The notes: generated by a model not told the origin, from the sequence alone. DNA of 64,000 bases from Siniperca chuatsi (GCF_020085105.1 NC_058045.1:10983833-11047832); one strand, 5' to 3'. Counted from the first letter of the stretch, positions 32,922-53,918 are shown. Translations and numbers: made by a program.

Positions 32922-35900
32922 CCATCCTGTGAGATCTCAGAGGATTGTCTGCACAGAAAGCAAGGTGCATCCGGGCGCAGTAGCTTTTCTCTTCCTCACT
33001 CCCTCTGTCTGCTTCACACACCGCTTACCCTGCGACATTTGGGACGAGTTTCTCACTGCTTGGCTTCTCACATCTTGGACACTGACACAAAATAAATGAA
33101 GACACAAAGAAGACACAAGGTTCAGAGTTGGAAGGGGTTGGTGGCTGAGGTGTGAAACTATTGGGGTGTAAAATTGCCCTGGCAGCCGTGCTGTTGTTTC
33201 AGCATTTCATGGCGAGCTGCTCAGCTGCGTCCCTACTTGCCTGTTCAGTGCCTTCTTTCCTCCACCTATTTTCATTTGTTTTTCTGTCCACACCATACCT
33301 CTGCTGAGTTTGGCCCTCTCTCTGTAGAGGCTGTAACTATAAAATACAGTAATAACCATCTCGGCTGCATAATATCCATGTGTGGGTGCGCTTCCTTGAC
33401 CAGAGCTACAGAGTAATAGTTCAGTTTTGTTCTCTTGGTGGTAGAGAGCAGAAGGTTCAACAAGCTAATATTCACACATTAATTTGTCCTAAGATGTCCA
33501 ACTGTTCTCCAGCAGCTCTCATTACTCGCAGTCAGTCACAGGGTGGCTAATTGTCTGTGTGGGGAAGGAGAGCCTTACTGGTGCGACGAGGAGCCTGACT
33601 GGTGCTTCCTTCTGGTGGCAGCAGGAGGCCAGAGCCAGGCCATGGAGATAGGACAACCGTGGAACAGAGGGCATTGCAACACATTTGGCTGTCATTGTGA
33701 TGCCTGGGGTTTGTTATTAGAAGCATGAGTTGAAACTATGTGACTATTCTAAGCAGCAGGGAGAGCTATGTGACATCAGGCACATTGTTATTTTGGTTCA
33801 TTAAGTGGTGTTGTTTCACTAATTAGTTTTCTTACAGAATATGTTGACCTAAAGCTGGTAATTGGTGACATGTTTATGACTGTAAATGCGGTGCCTGTTA
33901 TGTGGATAAGAACCCAAATCCAATTAATTCACAAAAAATGTGATAATGTTTGACAGTAGAAAGCCATAAGCAAAATGAGAGCAAAGTTGCTATATGCTCT
34001 GTTCTATTATCTATATTTGATGATCATGTTTACTCACATTAGTTTCAGATTTTCTGCTCTTTCTTTGAACCACTTCTGAACAGATGGCTCGACTGGCTCT
34101 GCTGCTCTCCTCCCTTGTGTGTCTGATTCTACATTCATAAAGATAGCGTTAGACTAGATTAGTTCCTCTGATGTCCATGAAGCAATTTCTTATTATTGCC
34201 TGTGGTTGAGAGTGGGCAGACTCCTGCCTGGGAGCACACAGGACAGTGTTTGTCTGCTCTGACAGGCTGCAGAAAGTCTTTGTGCCCACAGTGAAAGAAA
34301 TAAAAGTACGAGGAGAGCCTCCCTCCAATGGACTGTGTCTGGTGTTGGCCTGCCCTGCGGTAAGGCAAGGTTATTCAGATGAAAGATGGTGTTGAGATTA
34401 GTGAGCCCTGCCCGAGCTCGTGGACATCCAGCATGCCGCACTGCGTGATTTATGAGAGTCGTGATATCAGCGGTCGCCACATGAATAAACCATGTGGCCA
34501 GAATTAAGCTCCTGTTAAACGACGCACAGCATTTTCCCAGGTGCCTGAACCTCCAAGTAGAAGTGAAAGTTGTGTTGTTGCTGTTGTGTTATAGCAGTTT
34601 CATGAGACCACTTGTTGATGGTTCAGTGCAGCAGCTGAAGAACTACCAGTTTTAAATCTTCTCTGTGGATTTTCCTAATTGCTAATAATTCCCACGACTT
34701 TACCAGTGCTGTCAGCTGAAGGTTGGATGGTTATACGTTCATTAATGGTTGGAGAGCGACTTGAAACACCATGTTTGTGATGAAACACCAAAATGCAAAT
34801 GCAATCAAGCTGAGAAGGTTTGAAGGTTTAACACAGGAGAATGTAACTCAACTAAATAATGTATTTCCATCCCGTAATTTATTCAATACCATAAATGCTT
34901 GATAAATTAAAATGTTGGTATTTATAAATTAGCGATTTATTGCTACAATTCAGCGATTAGTCAGTTTTCCAAAAAGCTGCCTGTTAATTGTCTGTCAAAT
35001 GATCAATTGTTTCACCTCTAAAACATACAGTATTTTTTGTTATGATAGATGTGTTATGCTTCTGATCACTGTCTCTACTAGAGACATTATAAACATAAAT
35101 AAGTCGACCTAAAGTGAGAAAAAACAGCCAAGATTCATTTGAAGACATAAATCAGGTTGATTTGAATAAGACTGATTGTGTGAATGTACCCGCTATCAAA
35201 GTTATTGTTTCTAGCGCAAGCCTGCAATACTCAAGATGAAGTCTTCAAATAAAATAACTACTTTTGTATATTTTCTATTCTTTAATACAATATGTCATCA
35301 GAGGCACAATGTATAGTGAAGTGAATGCACCAGTACTTCGGGGAAACTGAAAACTGCATACATACGAATGTCGTGCATGCTAATAATATGAAAATTGCAC
35401 ATCTGTCTTCTGTCCTTCATCTCCATCTTCCCTCTCTGCTTGGAAAATCATATGCAAAAGCCCAGAGCCAAAGCAGGATGGAATTTTCTTCCTGTCTTAT
35501 ATAAAATAATGTGGGTCTACTGTATGTCCTTACAAATGAGTTAAACTACTAATGTCCATAACCATAACTAAGCAGTATTATAGTCATGCAGTGTCCAATC
35601 TAAGATTGAGAGATTGTGAAATTAATCCTTAGCTGGATCATGTCAAGCTGGCATTCCTAATCATTCAAGTGTAATAAAAAGTACCCAGGATTGCATTTTT
35701 ACTGAGATCAGGTATAAGACATTGCTGCCTTGGCTGCACTTCATGCTGTCAGCATTACAGAAATTCCCATAAATGTAGCGACAAACACCCTCTCGGGCTT
35801 TATGAATATGCCAATTCATGTGTTTGGTCTCTTTAAAGTGATGTGTATATTGAGAGGAATAAACAAGAAAAAACACTAACTACTGTAGATTTCCTGTTGC

Positions 35901-35953
35901 CATAAAGCTCAGCACAGACTAACTTAATGTTTCATGGAAATTCTGAGCACAGT

Positions 35954-36428
35954 CTGTGGTGGAAGAAGTGTTTTTTTTTAACATATGTAAAAGTAAATAA
36001 CACAATGTAAAAATACTCAAAAAGCACTTAAAGTATTAAAAGGTAAAATACTCCATGCAGAATGGTCCTATTCTGAGTGATCTATTATTACTATCGCTAC
36101 GTATTATATTGTCCGATTATTAGTATTGATGCATTAAGCAATATTGTAGCTAGTTGAGGTGGAGCTTTTAACAATAAACTGTTGGGTAGTTAAATCTATA
36201 ACAATTATATATAACAAATAAATCTATAACATGTGATTTGTTTTTAAAATGTTAATCTGCAAAGCAATTAGTAATGATTACTGTCAGATAAATGTACTGG
36301 AGTGAAAAATACTTAATAATACCCATAAATGTAGTGAAGTATAAGTATAAAGTTGCAGAAAATAGAAATACTCAAGTAAAGTACCAGTACCTCTAAAGTG
36401 TACTTACGTACAGTACTTTCCACCACTC
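35954..36428 (+). mobile_element. hAT-like element, shortened copy
   Basis: It begins CTGTGGTGGAAGAAGTGTTT and ends ACTTTCCACCACTC. The internal sequence CTCAAGTAAAGTACCAGTAC matches the other copies. Confidence 0.65.
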
Positions 36429-39159
36429 AGCAGAGTTGAAACGTGCTTAAAAATGAGCTTTTAAATACAGTTTTTGCTTTCGGTAGCAGCAGGATTTAGC
36501 TTTGTGCTGTTTTGTTGCTCCGCTTGTCAGAAACCAGCACGTCCCCCGACATGTCATTGTCCTCTCCTCCTGGCCTCTAACACATCAGACACTCAGGTAT
36601 GTGGCTGAAGCCAGGGAAGGCAGTGTCTATGATGCACCACACCATGGCCTCTCTAATGAGGCCTGACTCTTAATGACTCACAGCCCCCAGCGGCAGACAG
36701 GGATGTCCAGCAGTGGGGCTTATCTCATTGGCACTCTGTGCTGCATGGTTACACCTGTAACCTTTAGATCACTCCAAATTAGGTTGCTCCGGGAATCCTT
36801 CAGTAGTGATTACAAAACAGATTGAGAGGCCAGAAGAATTCTCATAAAAATTGTATATGAGCCCTCCGCTTGAATTTAGAGGAGGGATAATAAGCTGATT
36901 GTGCAAAGACCTGTTATACACAGAAGCCCACAAATGATCAGGCATTCTCTCTGCTGCTCCAGACAAGATTGCAGTACCAAGCGATGTTTCCATTGACTAG
37001 TTTCCATTATGTAGATGTAAATTAACACAAGCAAGACAAAACTGGGCATTGTGATAAATGAGCACACAGAGCACTAAAATGAGCCTGAGAAGTAGCTGGG
37101 ATCTATAGATGGGAGGTGAGCTTCTGACTTGTGCCAGTCAGTCATGCCTGCTGAGCATCATTCATGGAAGAGTGCAGGTGCTGGTCAGCCAGGGGACGGG
37201 GTGGTTAATTGCATTGCACTTTAATAAGTCACACAGTGAAGACACATGGCTTTAATCATGCAGATGTCTCTGCTGATAGGCAGTACTGGGGACATAGGTG
37301 GCTCTAGCTCATCAATGTCAATGTTTCTGCAGGCAGGTGTCCGAAGTTAACCATGGCTTTCCATGTCAAGATTCAGAAGTCCTTATCCTCATATACACTA
37401 CATCCTACATACACCTCATACCCTGCCTCTTGTACTTTGCACTTGTGTCTCCATCAATAGCCTAAAAGATGTTGCTATTTCAGCAGTTTGTCAGCGGGAT
37501 CAGATGCAGCAGTGCAGCGATTGAGTGGGTTTCGTATTCTCAGTAATTAAAGTAGTGAGGAAAAGGAGAGAATTTTCATTTAGGGGGAATAAGGTCTCTG
37601 GAGAACATTTTGTTTGGTGTAAAGTGAACACGTTTGAAGTAAAAACAGAAACAAACTGTTTTCATGGATGTCAGCAGATACAGGGAGGAGGCATACAGGA
37701 GAGCCCCAAGTGCTAAGTGTCACATTGATCCGACTTGTCTGTCTTATGCAGTGCTCTTTGTTCACACTTGCTGTATGCAGAATCAACAATGAACAGAAGT
37801 TCACTTAGACCCAGTGTGCCATTATTAAAAGTGGATTACATTTAGTCTTTTTTTAAACATTCAAATGTTAAAATCCACGCTAAAGGACATGGCAGGGATC
37901 TGTTCAGGCATGACAAAATATCAGGGAGTTTCTTGTCCTTGACATTCAGGTTTTTAAAGTCACCAGCCTCTTCTACTGACAAATGCTGTGCTGCACACAA
38001 ATATCTCAGTGGAGGTAGATTGTGACCAGATCTAACAGGGTAGGATTTGGCATTAAATCTCTGTGTGATAACATGGCACAATAATGACAACCTGGACAGG
38101 AGATTTGATTCCAGATCCGAATTTGCAACTGCAGTCTTTTATTACCACAACTGAGCACTAGCAAAATGCAAAACTACTGTGATTTCTGTTCAGTGAAAGT
38201 GGATACAAAAAAATGAAGTTTGGCCTTTTTACCATATCTGCTAAATCTGACCCAATAATCTAAATGTTAACGTTATTTTATTGATAAATGTGTGCTTGTT
38301 GTAGTAAAAGTGTAGTGTGTTGATGACCAGCTGTATGATGGTGCGTCTGTAGATCAGTACAATTAACCATTAACCTGTAGATGGTTAAGTTCTCATCTAC
38401 ACAACAGTTCTCGTCTACTAAACAGAGATCTCTAATTTATCTTGCTTGTGAGTACAATAGACATAATAAGTCTACCTACAATAATTCTTCAGTCTTCTTT
38501 CTCAGTGTCCACCCAGTTGGGCCTTAGCAACAGTTTACATGCAAAAGAAAAATGTTGAATTATTTATTTAGCCAAGAACAAAAACAGCCATGTTATTTTG
38601 TTGTGCTTGTGTTTACATCTTAATTCAGAATTCACAGCAAATGAAGGGAAGAAGAATCTCAAACCCGCCCTCTGACCTTCTGGAGGAATCATTAAGAGCA
38701 GTGTAGTGAGAGGGATGACAAACAAATAAATGTTCTATTCACGCCTGCATATTCATTGCAATAACCCTTAGGCTTTGTAGGCTTTGTTAAAGAGTACTGA
38801 TGATGTGATCTTGTCACATTGTGGACAAGCCACTTGTAGTGTTTGAAGTGTGAACAGAGTTCATTGTATCAGGCCCTCTTGACTTAATGTAGGCTTTTAT
38901 TCCTGTGGGTAACGTAGTGTGTCTGTGGATACCAGGTAGGAGGGAAACTGGAAAATGGAATGAAAACTGTGGTCGGATGTGGAGGCTGCACAGAGTAAAT
39001 TGGCCTTTCAAGAGCAGGTTTTGTGAACTATGCCCTTGTTGAGATTCTTGATCCCATAATAAATTTACGAGTTTGTGTGCGCACATGCGTTTGAGAGCAA
39101 GGAAGCATGTGTGTTCTGTGTGTCATCATGAGTTCATTATTTTTTTTTCTCTCCCACAG

Positions 39160-39289
39160 ATCTGCGACTTGTCTTCACCTCTCCCAGCGAGTGTGTGTCT
39201 GTGCACAGCAGCACTTTTGTCACTTTGTGCTTCCAGAGCTGCTTCAGCGTCCACAAAAAACACCCAGGGAGCACAGGCTGTAAGATTAG
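39160..39289 (+). other. megf11: candidate untranslated exon of megf11
   Basis: A strong acceptor (long pyrimidine tract ending CTCTCCCACAG) precedes 39160 and a good donor GTGAGC follows 39289. The 130 bases are CpG-poor but more GC-rich than the intron around them. It lies between the putative first exon and the first coding exon. It has no ATG-initiated frame leading into megf11, so it would be 5' UTR or an alternative leader. Confidence 0.4.
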
Positions 39290-40403
39290 GTGAGCTTAAG
39301 ATCACGTGCCTCTTCAGGATAATCCTAATTTTATCACCTCTCGGCCTCCTGCTGCAAGCTTGTGTTACGTGGCGGGAGTCCTCAGTCACAAGTTGTGACT
39401 GAGGACTTGTGAGGTTTGAAAAATGTGACATGACAAGTTATGAGGTATTCCACTTGTCCAGAGCCATTCAGAAATTGACTGAGGGTGGTGGTCTAATCAC
39501 AGGAACAATAAAAGCTTTCTGGTCAATCAAGCACGGTCCCCTGTAGTATTTAACAGGATTGTTTCAGAGAAGGGCCTTTTAACATGTGTGCATCTTGATT
39601 AATCATCCTGTTGAGGAAGGAAATGAACATGACTTTAACCTCTGCCTGTTCAGATGAACTGCTACTTAGAGGAAGTGGAGGTCTGATTGATTTTCTTTCA
39701 CATGTGAGTGAACTACATGCAGCTATCAATGCAGAAGATTAGCTGAATATGTGAATGGCTGTGTTACTGCATACAGTCACTCAGAAATATTGAACACATC
39801 CCCTGTAACAGACCAAAGCCCATGCAGGGCGCACACAGCCTAATGTATACATGCAAACACACATTTATATGATCACTGCACATTGAGCCATATAAATTTA
39901 CATAGACGAGTCAAGAGTCAGTTTCCTTGTATTTATTCTCATATGTTTGTTGTTTATAATACGTTTTCTATGAGGCCATATCATGTTCACAGCCCCAAGA
40001 CAGATCACCATACATAAGATACATTTATGTTACTGCATAAATGGCATCCACTAACCTAAAGTATGAGATATGTTGTGTGAGAGCAAGCAGTGTCATCCAG
40101 ACAGTCTCTATCTTCAGTAGCGATTTACTAAAGTTAAGACCTACACATGGCAAATCCATCAATGTCATGTCCGTTCATCATATGTGCTCTCTGCCCATAC
40201 GTCTAATGAAATAACCTGCTGGTCTAAACAAATCGGTGTCTCTGTCTCTGTCACTGTCACAGGGAGGTTTCATCTCTGCAGTCGCTCACAGAGCAGAGCA
40301 CGTGCTTTTTGAAGGACTTACTGAAGGAGAAAAGCACAATAGCAAATGTTAAACAAAAATAGGCATGTATTTTAACAGTCCTAGCTTGAAAACTACTTTA
40401 AAT

Positions 40404-41392
40404 TACTTTTGACATTTTGGAAAATACTCTTATTTGCTTTCTTGGCGAGAGTTAGATGAGCACATGAATATCACTTTCTTGGTAAATATGAAGCTACAGC
40501 CAGGAGACAGTTGGCTTAGCTTAGCATAAAGACTGGAAACAGGGGAAAACAGCTAGTCTGGCTCTGTCCAGAGGTAACAAAATCCACTTACCAGTATCTC
40601 TAACTATGTGTTCAGACAAAAAGCGAAGCAACTTTTCACTTGCGTCATTAACACAAATTTGACCATTTTATCTTTTGTGCAGTCTGTGTTTATTCACCCC
40701 AAACATCCAATGTCACGACTGTACAGACGTTAGCTGTAAGCTAGCTAGCACTGTACGCACTAACCGTGTGTATGTTTATGTACAGCTCAGCCTCTGACTG
40801 ATCTCAGAACTCATCCGGAACTCTGGTTCTTTATGTCATTTTCCTCTAGTTTTTTTTTCTTTTTCTTTTATCTGTGTACATTTATGAAGCAGATTCAAAA
40901 CGCTGCAGTAGAAGCGCAAATTTTTTTACTTAAGTTGAAACATTTTCAACTCGCGCAGTTCGCACTGCCCTGGACAAATTGGCATCCACTTTGACTTTCC
41001 ATTGACTTTGTATGCAGTTGTGCCGCCTCTAAAATTCGCCTCACAAAGCGTCTGAACACATGGTAAAGCTCACTAACTATTTAGTAGTAGTAATAGTTCA
41101 GAATATAATGTATACATAACCCCCTTAAAACCACAACTTGTTGTTTTTACACAGTTTTTTGTACAAATTAAACAAACTATGTATAATGAGCTAGTTAGTG
41201 AGCTTTAGAGGTGCTGGTAAGTGGATTTTGCTACCTTTGGTCAAAGACAGGCTAGCTGTTTCCACTTATTTCTAGCCTTTATGCTAAGCTAAGCTAACCG
41301 TCTGCTGGCTGTAGCTTTATATTTGCCAAGGGGCAAGAAAGCAAATAAGCGTATTTCCCAAAATGTTGAACTATTCCTTTTAAACAGGCATA
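40404..41392. mobile_element. long foldback element, split by a nested element
   Basis: Arms of about 190 bases are inverted to each other: the left arm has GAAGCTACAGCCAGGAGACA, GCTTAGCTTAGCATAAAGAC and GGTAACAAAATCCACTTACC. The right arm has the complements, ending TATTTCCCAAAATGTTGAAC. It lies 150 bases before the megf11 start-codon exon. No coding capacity. Confidence 0.7.
40606..41062. mobile_element. PIF/Harbinger-like MITE nested in the foldback element
   Basis: Ends TATGTGTTCAGAC and GTCTGAACACATGG are inverted repeats. TAA occurs on both sides, fitting the 3-bp target duplication of PIF/Harbinger elements. The host foldback sequence resumes directly after it. Confidence 0.55.
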
Positions 41393-41554
41393 GGCATGTG
41401 TTTTAATAATCTCAAAAACTACTTTTAAAGGTGATTAAATTACTAAAGATGTACCACTTCCAAGTATTAAAAAGGCCAATATGAGAACTGATCCAAGTTA
41501 CAATCAAACTACGATCATATATCTTTCTTTGCTGTCCCCCTCTCAGAGTGAAGA

Positions 41555-48396
<6,842 letters not shown>

Positions 48397-48466
48397 TGAA
48401 TCCTACTGTTTTGCCTCAATGTACGTCTATCTCAAAGCTGCTCAGCTTTGTATCCTCTCTTCTTAG

Positions 48467-48487
48467 CAAACACAGCCAATGGAACAG
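48467..48487 (+). CDS. megf11: candidate 21-nt megf11 microexon
   Basis: The polypyrimidine tract TATCCTCTCTTCTTAG ends at 48466 and a perfect donor GTAAGT starts at 48488. The 21 bases keep the phase of exon 4 and would add seven residues (ANTANGT) with an N-G-T glycosylation sequon right after the first EGF-like module. No frame disruption results whether it is included or skipped. There is no support beyond splice sites and frame. Confidence 0.4.
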
Positions 48488-51400
48488 GTAAGTCACAATG
48501 AATTCATTTTCATTTGCTGGAAGTGGAAGTGATTTGCTTGATGAATATAGCGGATGGATGGATGGTTGCATCCCCCCTGTGTCTACCAAGCTCTCTGTTA
48601 TGGTCTTAATCATGATTAGACTGGTGCCTATGACTTGTTCAGTAGAATGATGAATCAATGCCAAGCTGAAACAAACCATTGTGCCGGCCTTTCTGTTTAC
48701 TGGGGCTGGGGTTTCCTCCAAACTCTCAGAGCTGGGCTCCAGGAGGGATGGGAGGGTGGAGTTAGGCATATCCATCCTGCAATCAGCTAAATGCTGGAGC
48801 GTCACTTAGGCCAGACAGGAGGAAAGAATATATTTACTCCTTTGTGATATTTATGTCTGCAGCGAAATAGTGAATATGCATACAGGAAGCCCATATTCCC
48901 AGGTCAGGACAGAGATGGCAAGGACACCATTTCTGCGTCAACATTTCTGACCCCAAATTCTTAACTTCAACTGTCCCAATAGCATTGAACTTTTATTGCC
49001 TATTGCATATTTAGGAATGAGTAATGGGAGCTAAAATCATATCAGTAGTGTTATTGTATAGATCTATGAGTTTTCATTAGCAAGAGAGCCATTCCCTGAT
49101 TAGCAACTGTGTGTAAATCAGCTGCTCTCGCTGTGGCGTCGGCCCATTGGAGGTGGATTCATTGGCATAAATGACAAGCCTGAGCTGTTTGCTGCTGCTC
49201 ACTCCTACAGACTGGTGAGGGTCCAACAGGGAGGATGTGAGGTTCAGGGCCCCCAGGGACTCTTGTCCCACTCTTGGTTGGTTAGAAGCGCAGCCGTGTG
49301 TGCCTTTCAGTCTGCAGGTGCTGGGCTAATCCACCTTATTAAAACAGACTTGATGATTGAGACAGAGGCATTATTCATAACTTTGGATTTCCATACCAGG
49401 CATGATTCCAGGCTTTTTCATTTACGAGCTTTCATCTGTAGAAATGAGGAATGCGTGCCAATTTTTAAATTAAATCTGCCCTCTTTTTCCTTCATGTAAA
49501 TGGTTCAGCATGTTTTTTTTGTCTTTCACTGTAAATTTTACTTTTACCCAGCTCAGATAGGTGATGTGAGCTTTAGTAGTCTTTGTGTAAGTGAATGCAG
49601 CCATCATATTATGGCTCACATGGTCTGAAAGGCGTTAACATCTATTCAGTTCCAACACAATCAATGCCGTGGTTTATTTGCTGTTTATTTTACCGCTATT
49701 ATGTTTGAGTTGAGGTATTTGTGCTCACATAAAAGCCAATCCCCTGATACGATAGCTGGTGAGAGGGCAGAAAGAGCTGGTCACATGATGAAGGATGTGT
49801 GAATGTGATAAAAAGTGTGTCGCCTAGGCTTGGAGATGAAGAGCTGCCGTGGGATGCTGAGCGGCCTAAAGCTGAAGTGACAGCCTTTCAGCCAGTGATC
49901 TGGAGCTGGATCAAAGGCTTGGACCTCATTTCTGGAGCAGCACCCACCAGGACGCAGTTTTGTATATGGGTCAGGTGGTGAAAATAAAGAGTCGGACTGT
50001 TTGTGGCCAGAAAAGAGAAGGCGATAAGGTGGGAGAGATTCAGTAAGTTGTGTTGGGAGCAGTGGTAAAGGCTGAAGAAAGATATCGCCTGTTTTTCACC
50101 TGCTGGTGTCCACCTGCTGTAGCCAGAAAACATTTCATCCTCTTCCCCTGCCTGAGGCAACAGTCCCACTGAGACCAGACCTCTTCTGTGACCTGTCTGG
50201 AGTCCTGGTGTGTCTTAGACTCATCTCAAGGGCACACAGGTAGATGTGGACCACAGATAAAACAGCAAAACAGGATGTTTGCTGTTGACTTTTGTTTGCA
50301 AATGTTGTCTTGTTCTACATCTATCACATGTGGATTTGGAGCATTCTGAGTTGAGGTTGTGTTTTCCCAAAAGAGTGATGAATATTTAATTGTTATTGTT
50401 GGTTGGTGTGATTGCTGTAATGCCTGTGTATTGTGTTTGTGGAACGTGGTTTTGAACATGTTTCTCTGATCACATGTCATGAAATTATTTATTTAATTTT
50501 TTTATTTAACAGCTCGGGGCATTAAAACAGTGTGGTGACATGTACCTGTTAATGTTTGGGTTTGTTTGTCTGTTTTTCTCTGTTGTGCTTGTGTTTTCTG
50601 TTGCTTTGCCTTCTTCTCTTTTTAGACTGAAATGTACTGTGTTTGTCTTCTCTGTGCCACTGTGTATACATTTTTGTCAGTAGGGTTTGTCTTGAAAAAC
50701 AACATTGTTCTCAATAGGATTTTCACCATGTAAATAAAAAAATGGATGAAAAAATATTAAACTCAATAAAACAGGGACTGCAGCAATTTTTGCAAAGGCA
50801 ATTCAGATAGATGGAGCTCTGCTTATGGGACTGAACACTATGTCTTTAGTCATTTTAGTCTGCTGAAGTATAGTGCTAGGTTTTGCCAAAGCAGTGATAT
50901 TATTGGTTGTAGTTTGCAACAAATATAGTATGTTTTGCTGTAAAAAGAACAGAACAGTATGAGATGAAATGGGAAATCAAATCTTTGTAGAATATTATGA
51001 GTTTATTGAATGAAAATTGTATAACGTTTTTTCAGAATCTTATGAGTTTCTTTGGTTTAAAAGTAGACTTTCTTTTTCTAGTTGCAGAGAAATGACCCAG
51101 TCTATTTGTCTCACATCACTGTCTACTTTTCAGCACTTGTGATTTCATCCCTCTTGATGAGTCTGTCACATAGTCACTATATGCTATAGTAATAACAACT
51201 TTCAAATAAAGAGAATGATAAAGATAGATGTTGTATATACAGGGTATATTTAGCTATGACTGCCATCACTTAAAATCGTAGATGCAATGAAGCACTATTA
51301 TTGATTTCATGTGCTTCAGTCGGATAATGATATGTTTCCAGTGCTCAGGGAGAAGAAATGTGCATAAATATGGAGCTTTTAGTGTTTCTTTTTCTGTTTG

Positions 51401-52900
51401 CTTTTCCTTATTGTGGTGGAAATGTTAACCCACTTGTGCAGAGATTCTAAAAATCAATGCTACCAAGATAAGTATCGGAAAAGTCCAAGGAGTAGTTTAG
51501 CTTTGTTAACCACAAAGCATCCTTTGCGTTCTAAGAAGAAATCTATCACACTTAATAGCCAAATCTAATGTGGTTGGTCAGCCATGGTCCATGAGGTAAC
51601 ATATTCCTCCCTAATGTATTCAATGGGAAGACAGCCACTGCTGCGGATGCTATACACATGGTTAATTGATGAATGTGGCCTATGAACACTTATTTATGGG
51701 ATATTGCACCAGACGGGGGGCATATGCTACTTATTTTATGTTAATTGTAAATTAAAACAGTAAGATTATTCATTATTAAGGTTTTAAATCAGTATTAGTT
51801 TTATTAGATATTGAACTCATTGCTTGAAGTAAAAATTTGGGCTGGGTCAAGCAGAGATGGCAGATATATCCTTTAGCTTCATTAGCTTATTTCATTGCAG
51901 ATGACAACCAGCACAGACACAATGTGAAAGAGTAGCCAGACCAAAACTGTGCAGTTAAATTTCATTTTGTCTTGAAAAACACCCTTGTGAGGACTCCCTC
52001 TGGCACCTGTCGACAGTATTTACACATTATTCTCAGAAGTGCATCTGAGCCAGATGGTTCCTCTCCAGTCCCACAGCAGCAGGACACTGACATGCATCGT
52101 TGTCAAAGATCAAGAGACTGTGAATTACACTGAACGGGACAGAGATGCACACACAGATTTACTGTGGCTCGACACATCACTCCAAATGTCTCTATACTTT
52201 TCTCTTCAAACTTCTCTCTTCATTAATCTTACAGATAGAGAATTCAATATTTGTGTGTGTGTGCCTTTGAATGTGTTCATCAGTATAAAAACAACAAGTC
52301 ACTTTTCTTTGAGATGATGGCCCCATATCAGCAAAAAAAACAACAACTGGAAAAGTGAGATTTGATCTCCACACTACCTTTTTAAAAAAGAAGTCTAAAT
52401 CAATTGAATTCCTCATTATACAACCATGTAAAGAGAGACATTTTGGAAGAACTATAAATATTCTAACTATCATTCTGAAAGGGGTTCCTTGCTTCTTGTA
52501 ACAGTCGATGCCGGCTGCCTCATTCATTTTGATAGATCAAAGCACCCAGGCAACGATATTTCTCGAGGGGACAGAAGATGGACCAATCTATAGTGCCTCA
52601 TGGAACACAGTTACTACTCTGTATGTGTGTGTTTGTGTGTGAGTGTATCCATTAAGCCCTCCTGCGTTGACAGAGCTTTGTTTTTGTATAGTACACTGGG
52701 CTCCTGGAGAGCGTTGCATCCAGTTTATATACTGCCAAGTATGTGACATTGTTATTTATTTCTCTACAGTTCATGTTCATTGAGATATCACCTCTTTTCT
52801 GACTCCATATCATACTGATGAACTGGAGCCGGTTGCACCCATTTTTCTTAAGTTCAAACTTAACCTAGTTATCACATCGTAGTTATTAGCATAGATTTTA

Positions 52901-53918
52901 TGGGCATTCAGACCAAAAAAATCCCTGCATTAAAACAGCGTAAAGGGGCTTCGTTGGTGTGTTGTGTAAGGTTCCGGTGAGACAATCGAATATAATCCAG
53001 GAAGTCTAGTTTGAGTAATCGAGTAACAAATCCATGTCCAAATCCAACAACAAATCCAAATCCATGAGTTCAAAGGCTTATCAGATGCCAAAATTCTGCA
53101 CAGCAGTTTATAATACTCTATCACGTGTCACCAGCAAAACCATTGTTTTCCTATGGTACGGTGCACCAGGCGTGCGCTCCTCCTTGAGCCGCTCTTTGCG
53201 CTTTTCTACTGGTTTTTAGACGCACATAAAAGTCAAAATATTCTAAACTTTTCAGCGCAAGGCGCAGAGTCGCACCGCTCATCAATCTCAAACTTGGCCC
53301 AGACAGCCAATCAAATCAAGCAAGAGTCGGGCTTTACTACTTTACCACTTGCTTCCTGTTGCTTGAGCAGCCAGGTGAATCTCTCTGGTGAGTATAATGC
53401 CATTTACTATGCCGATAAATAGGCTAACTAACTAGCTTAGCTGGTGGACTGTGAGAGAGCTACGCTCCTCAGGCGCACCAGCTGTTTTGGCGTTTTTGAA
53501 GCGGCTGCGCCTGTAGCGATGCTTCAATGTGTGATCGCCCCTTTAGACAGGATTTTACAACTCTGGAAAGTTATCATGACAGCAAATGTTTTATCTTTTG
53601 TCGCAACAATCGCGAGTTAAACAGTAGAAATATGGCAAAGTTACAAAGTAATTACCAAGAACATGTGCTTGCATGTATTTGATTGGTTTATTTGAATTTA
53701 AGTCTGGCTGAACTTTTGGCAGACAGCAGTGCAACATCATCTGGTAAGGCGTTGCAGTCAGACAAAAGTTGAGCAAGGCTCAACATTTTTGCCAGATGCA
53801 TTGTTTCACCAAAGTCCTCTGCATTGGCTCCCCTGCTAGATCGCCAGACTGGTCTCATTGAAATGAATGAGGAGGCTGTGTTTTTTCACGCAGGGTTAAA
53901 GCCGGTCTGAACGCGGCC
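52901..53918. mobile_element. 1-kb Harbinger-like non-autonomous element
   Basis: The left end TGGGCATTCAGACC and the right end GGTCTGAACGCGGCC are imperfect inverted repeats extending about 40 bases (ATCCCTGCATTAAAACAGCG against the complement of the right arm). TTA lies on both sides (52898-52900 and 53919-53921). No transposase is coded. Confidence 0.5.

Larger units (their letters stand above)
24249..39159 (+). other. long stretch, probable megf11 5' intron
   Basis: No coding exon seen. It contains a CA/CG alternating tract (25256-25328), hAT-like elements (31942-32820 and 35954-36428), a poly-A run (32898-32921) and an ATTAATCG repeat remnant (34880-35025). The rest is AT-rich and featureless to the eye. 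Confidence 0.5.

Noticed and set aside
39073..39402. Open frame of 109 codons spanning the candidate leader exon
   Set aside because: It crosses both splice sites of that block and is full of low-complexity Leu/Ser/Ala, so it is better explained as an untranslated exon.
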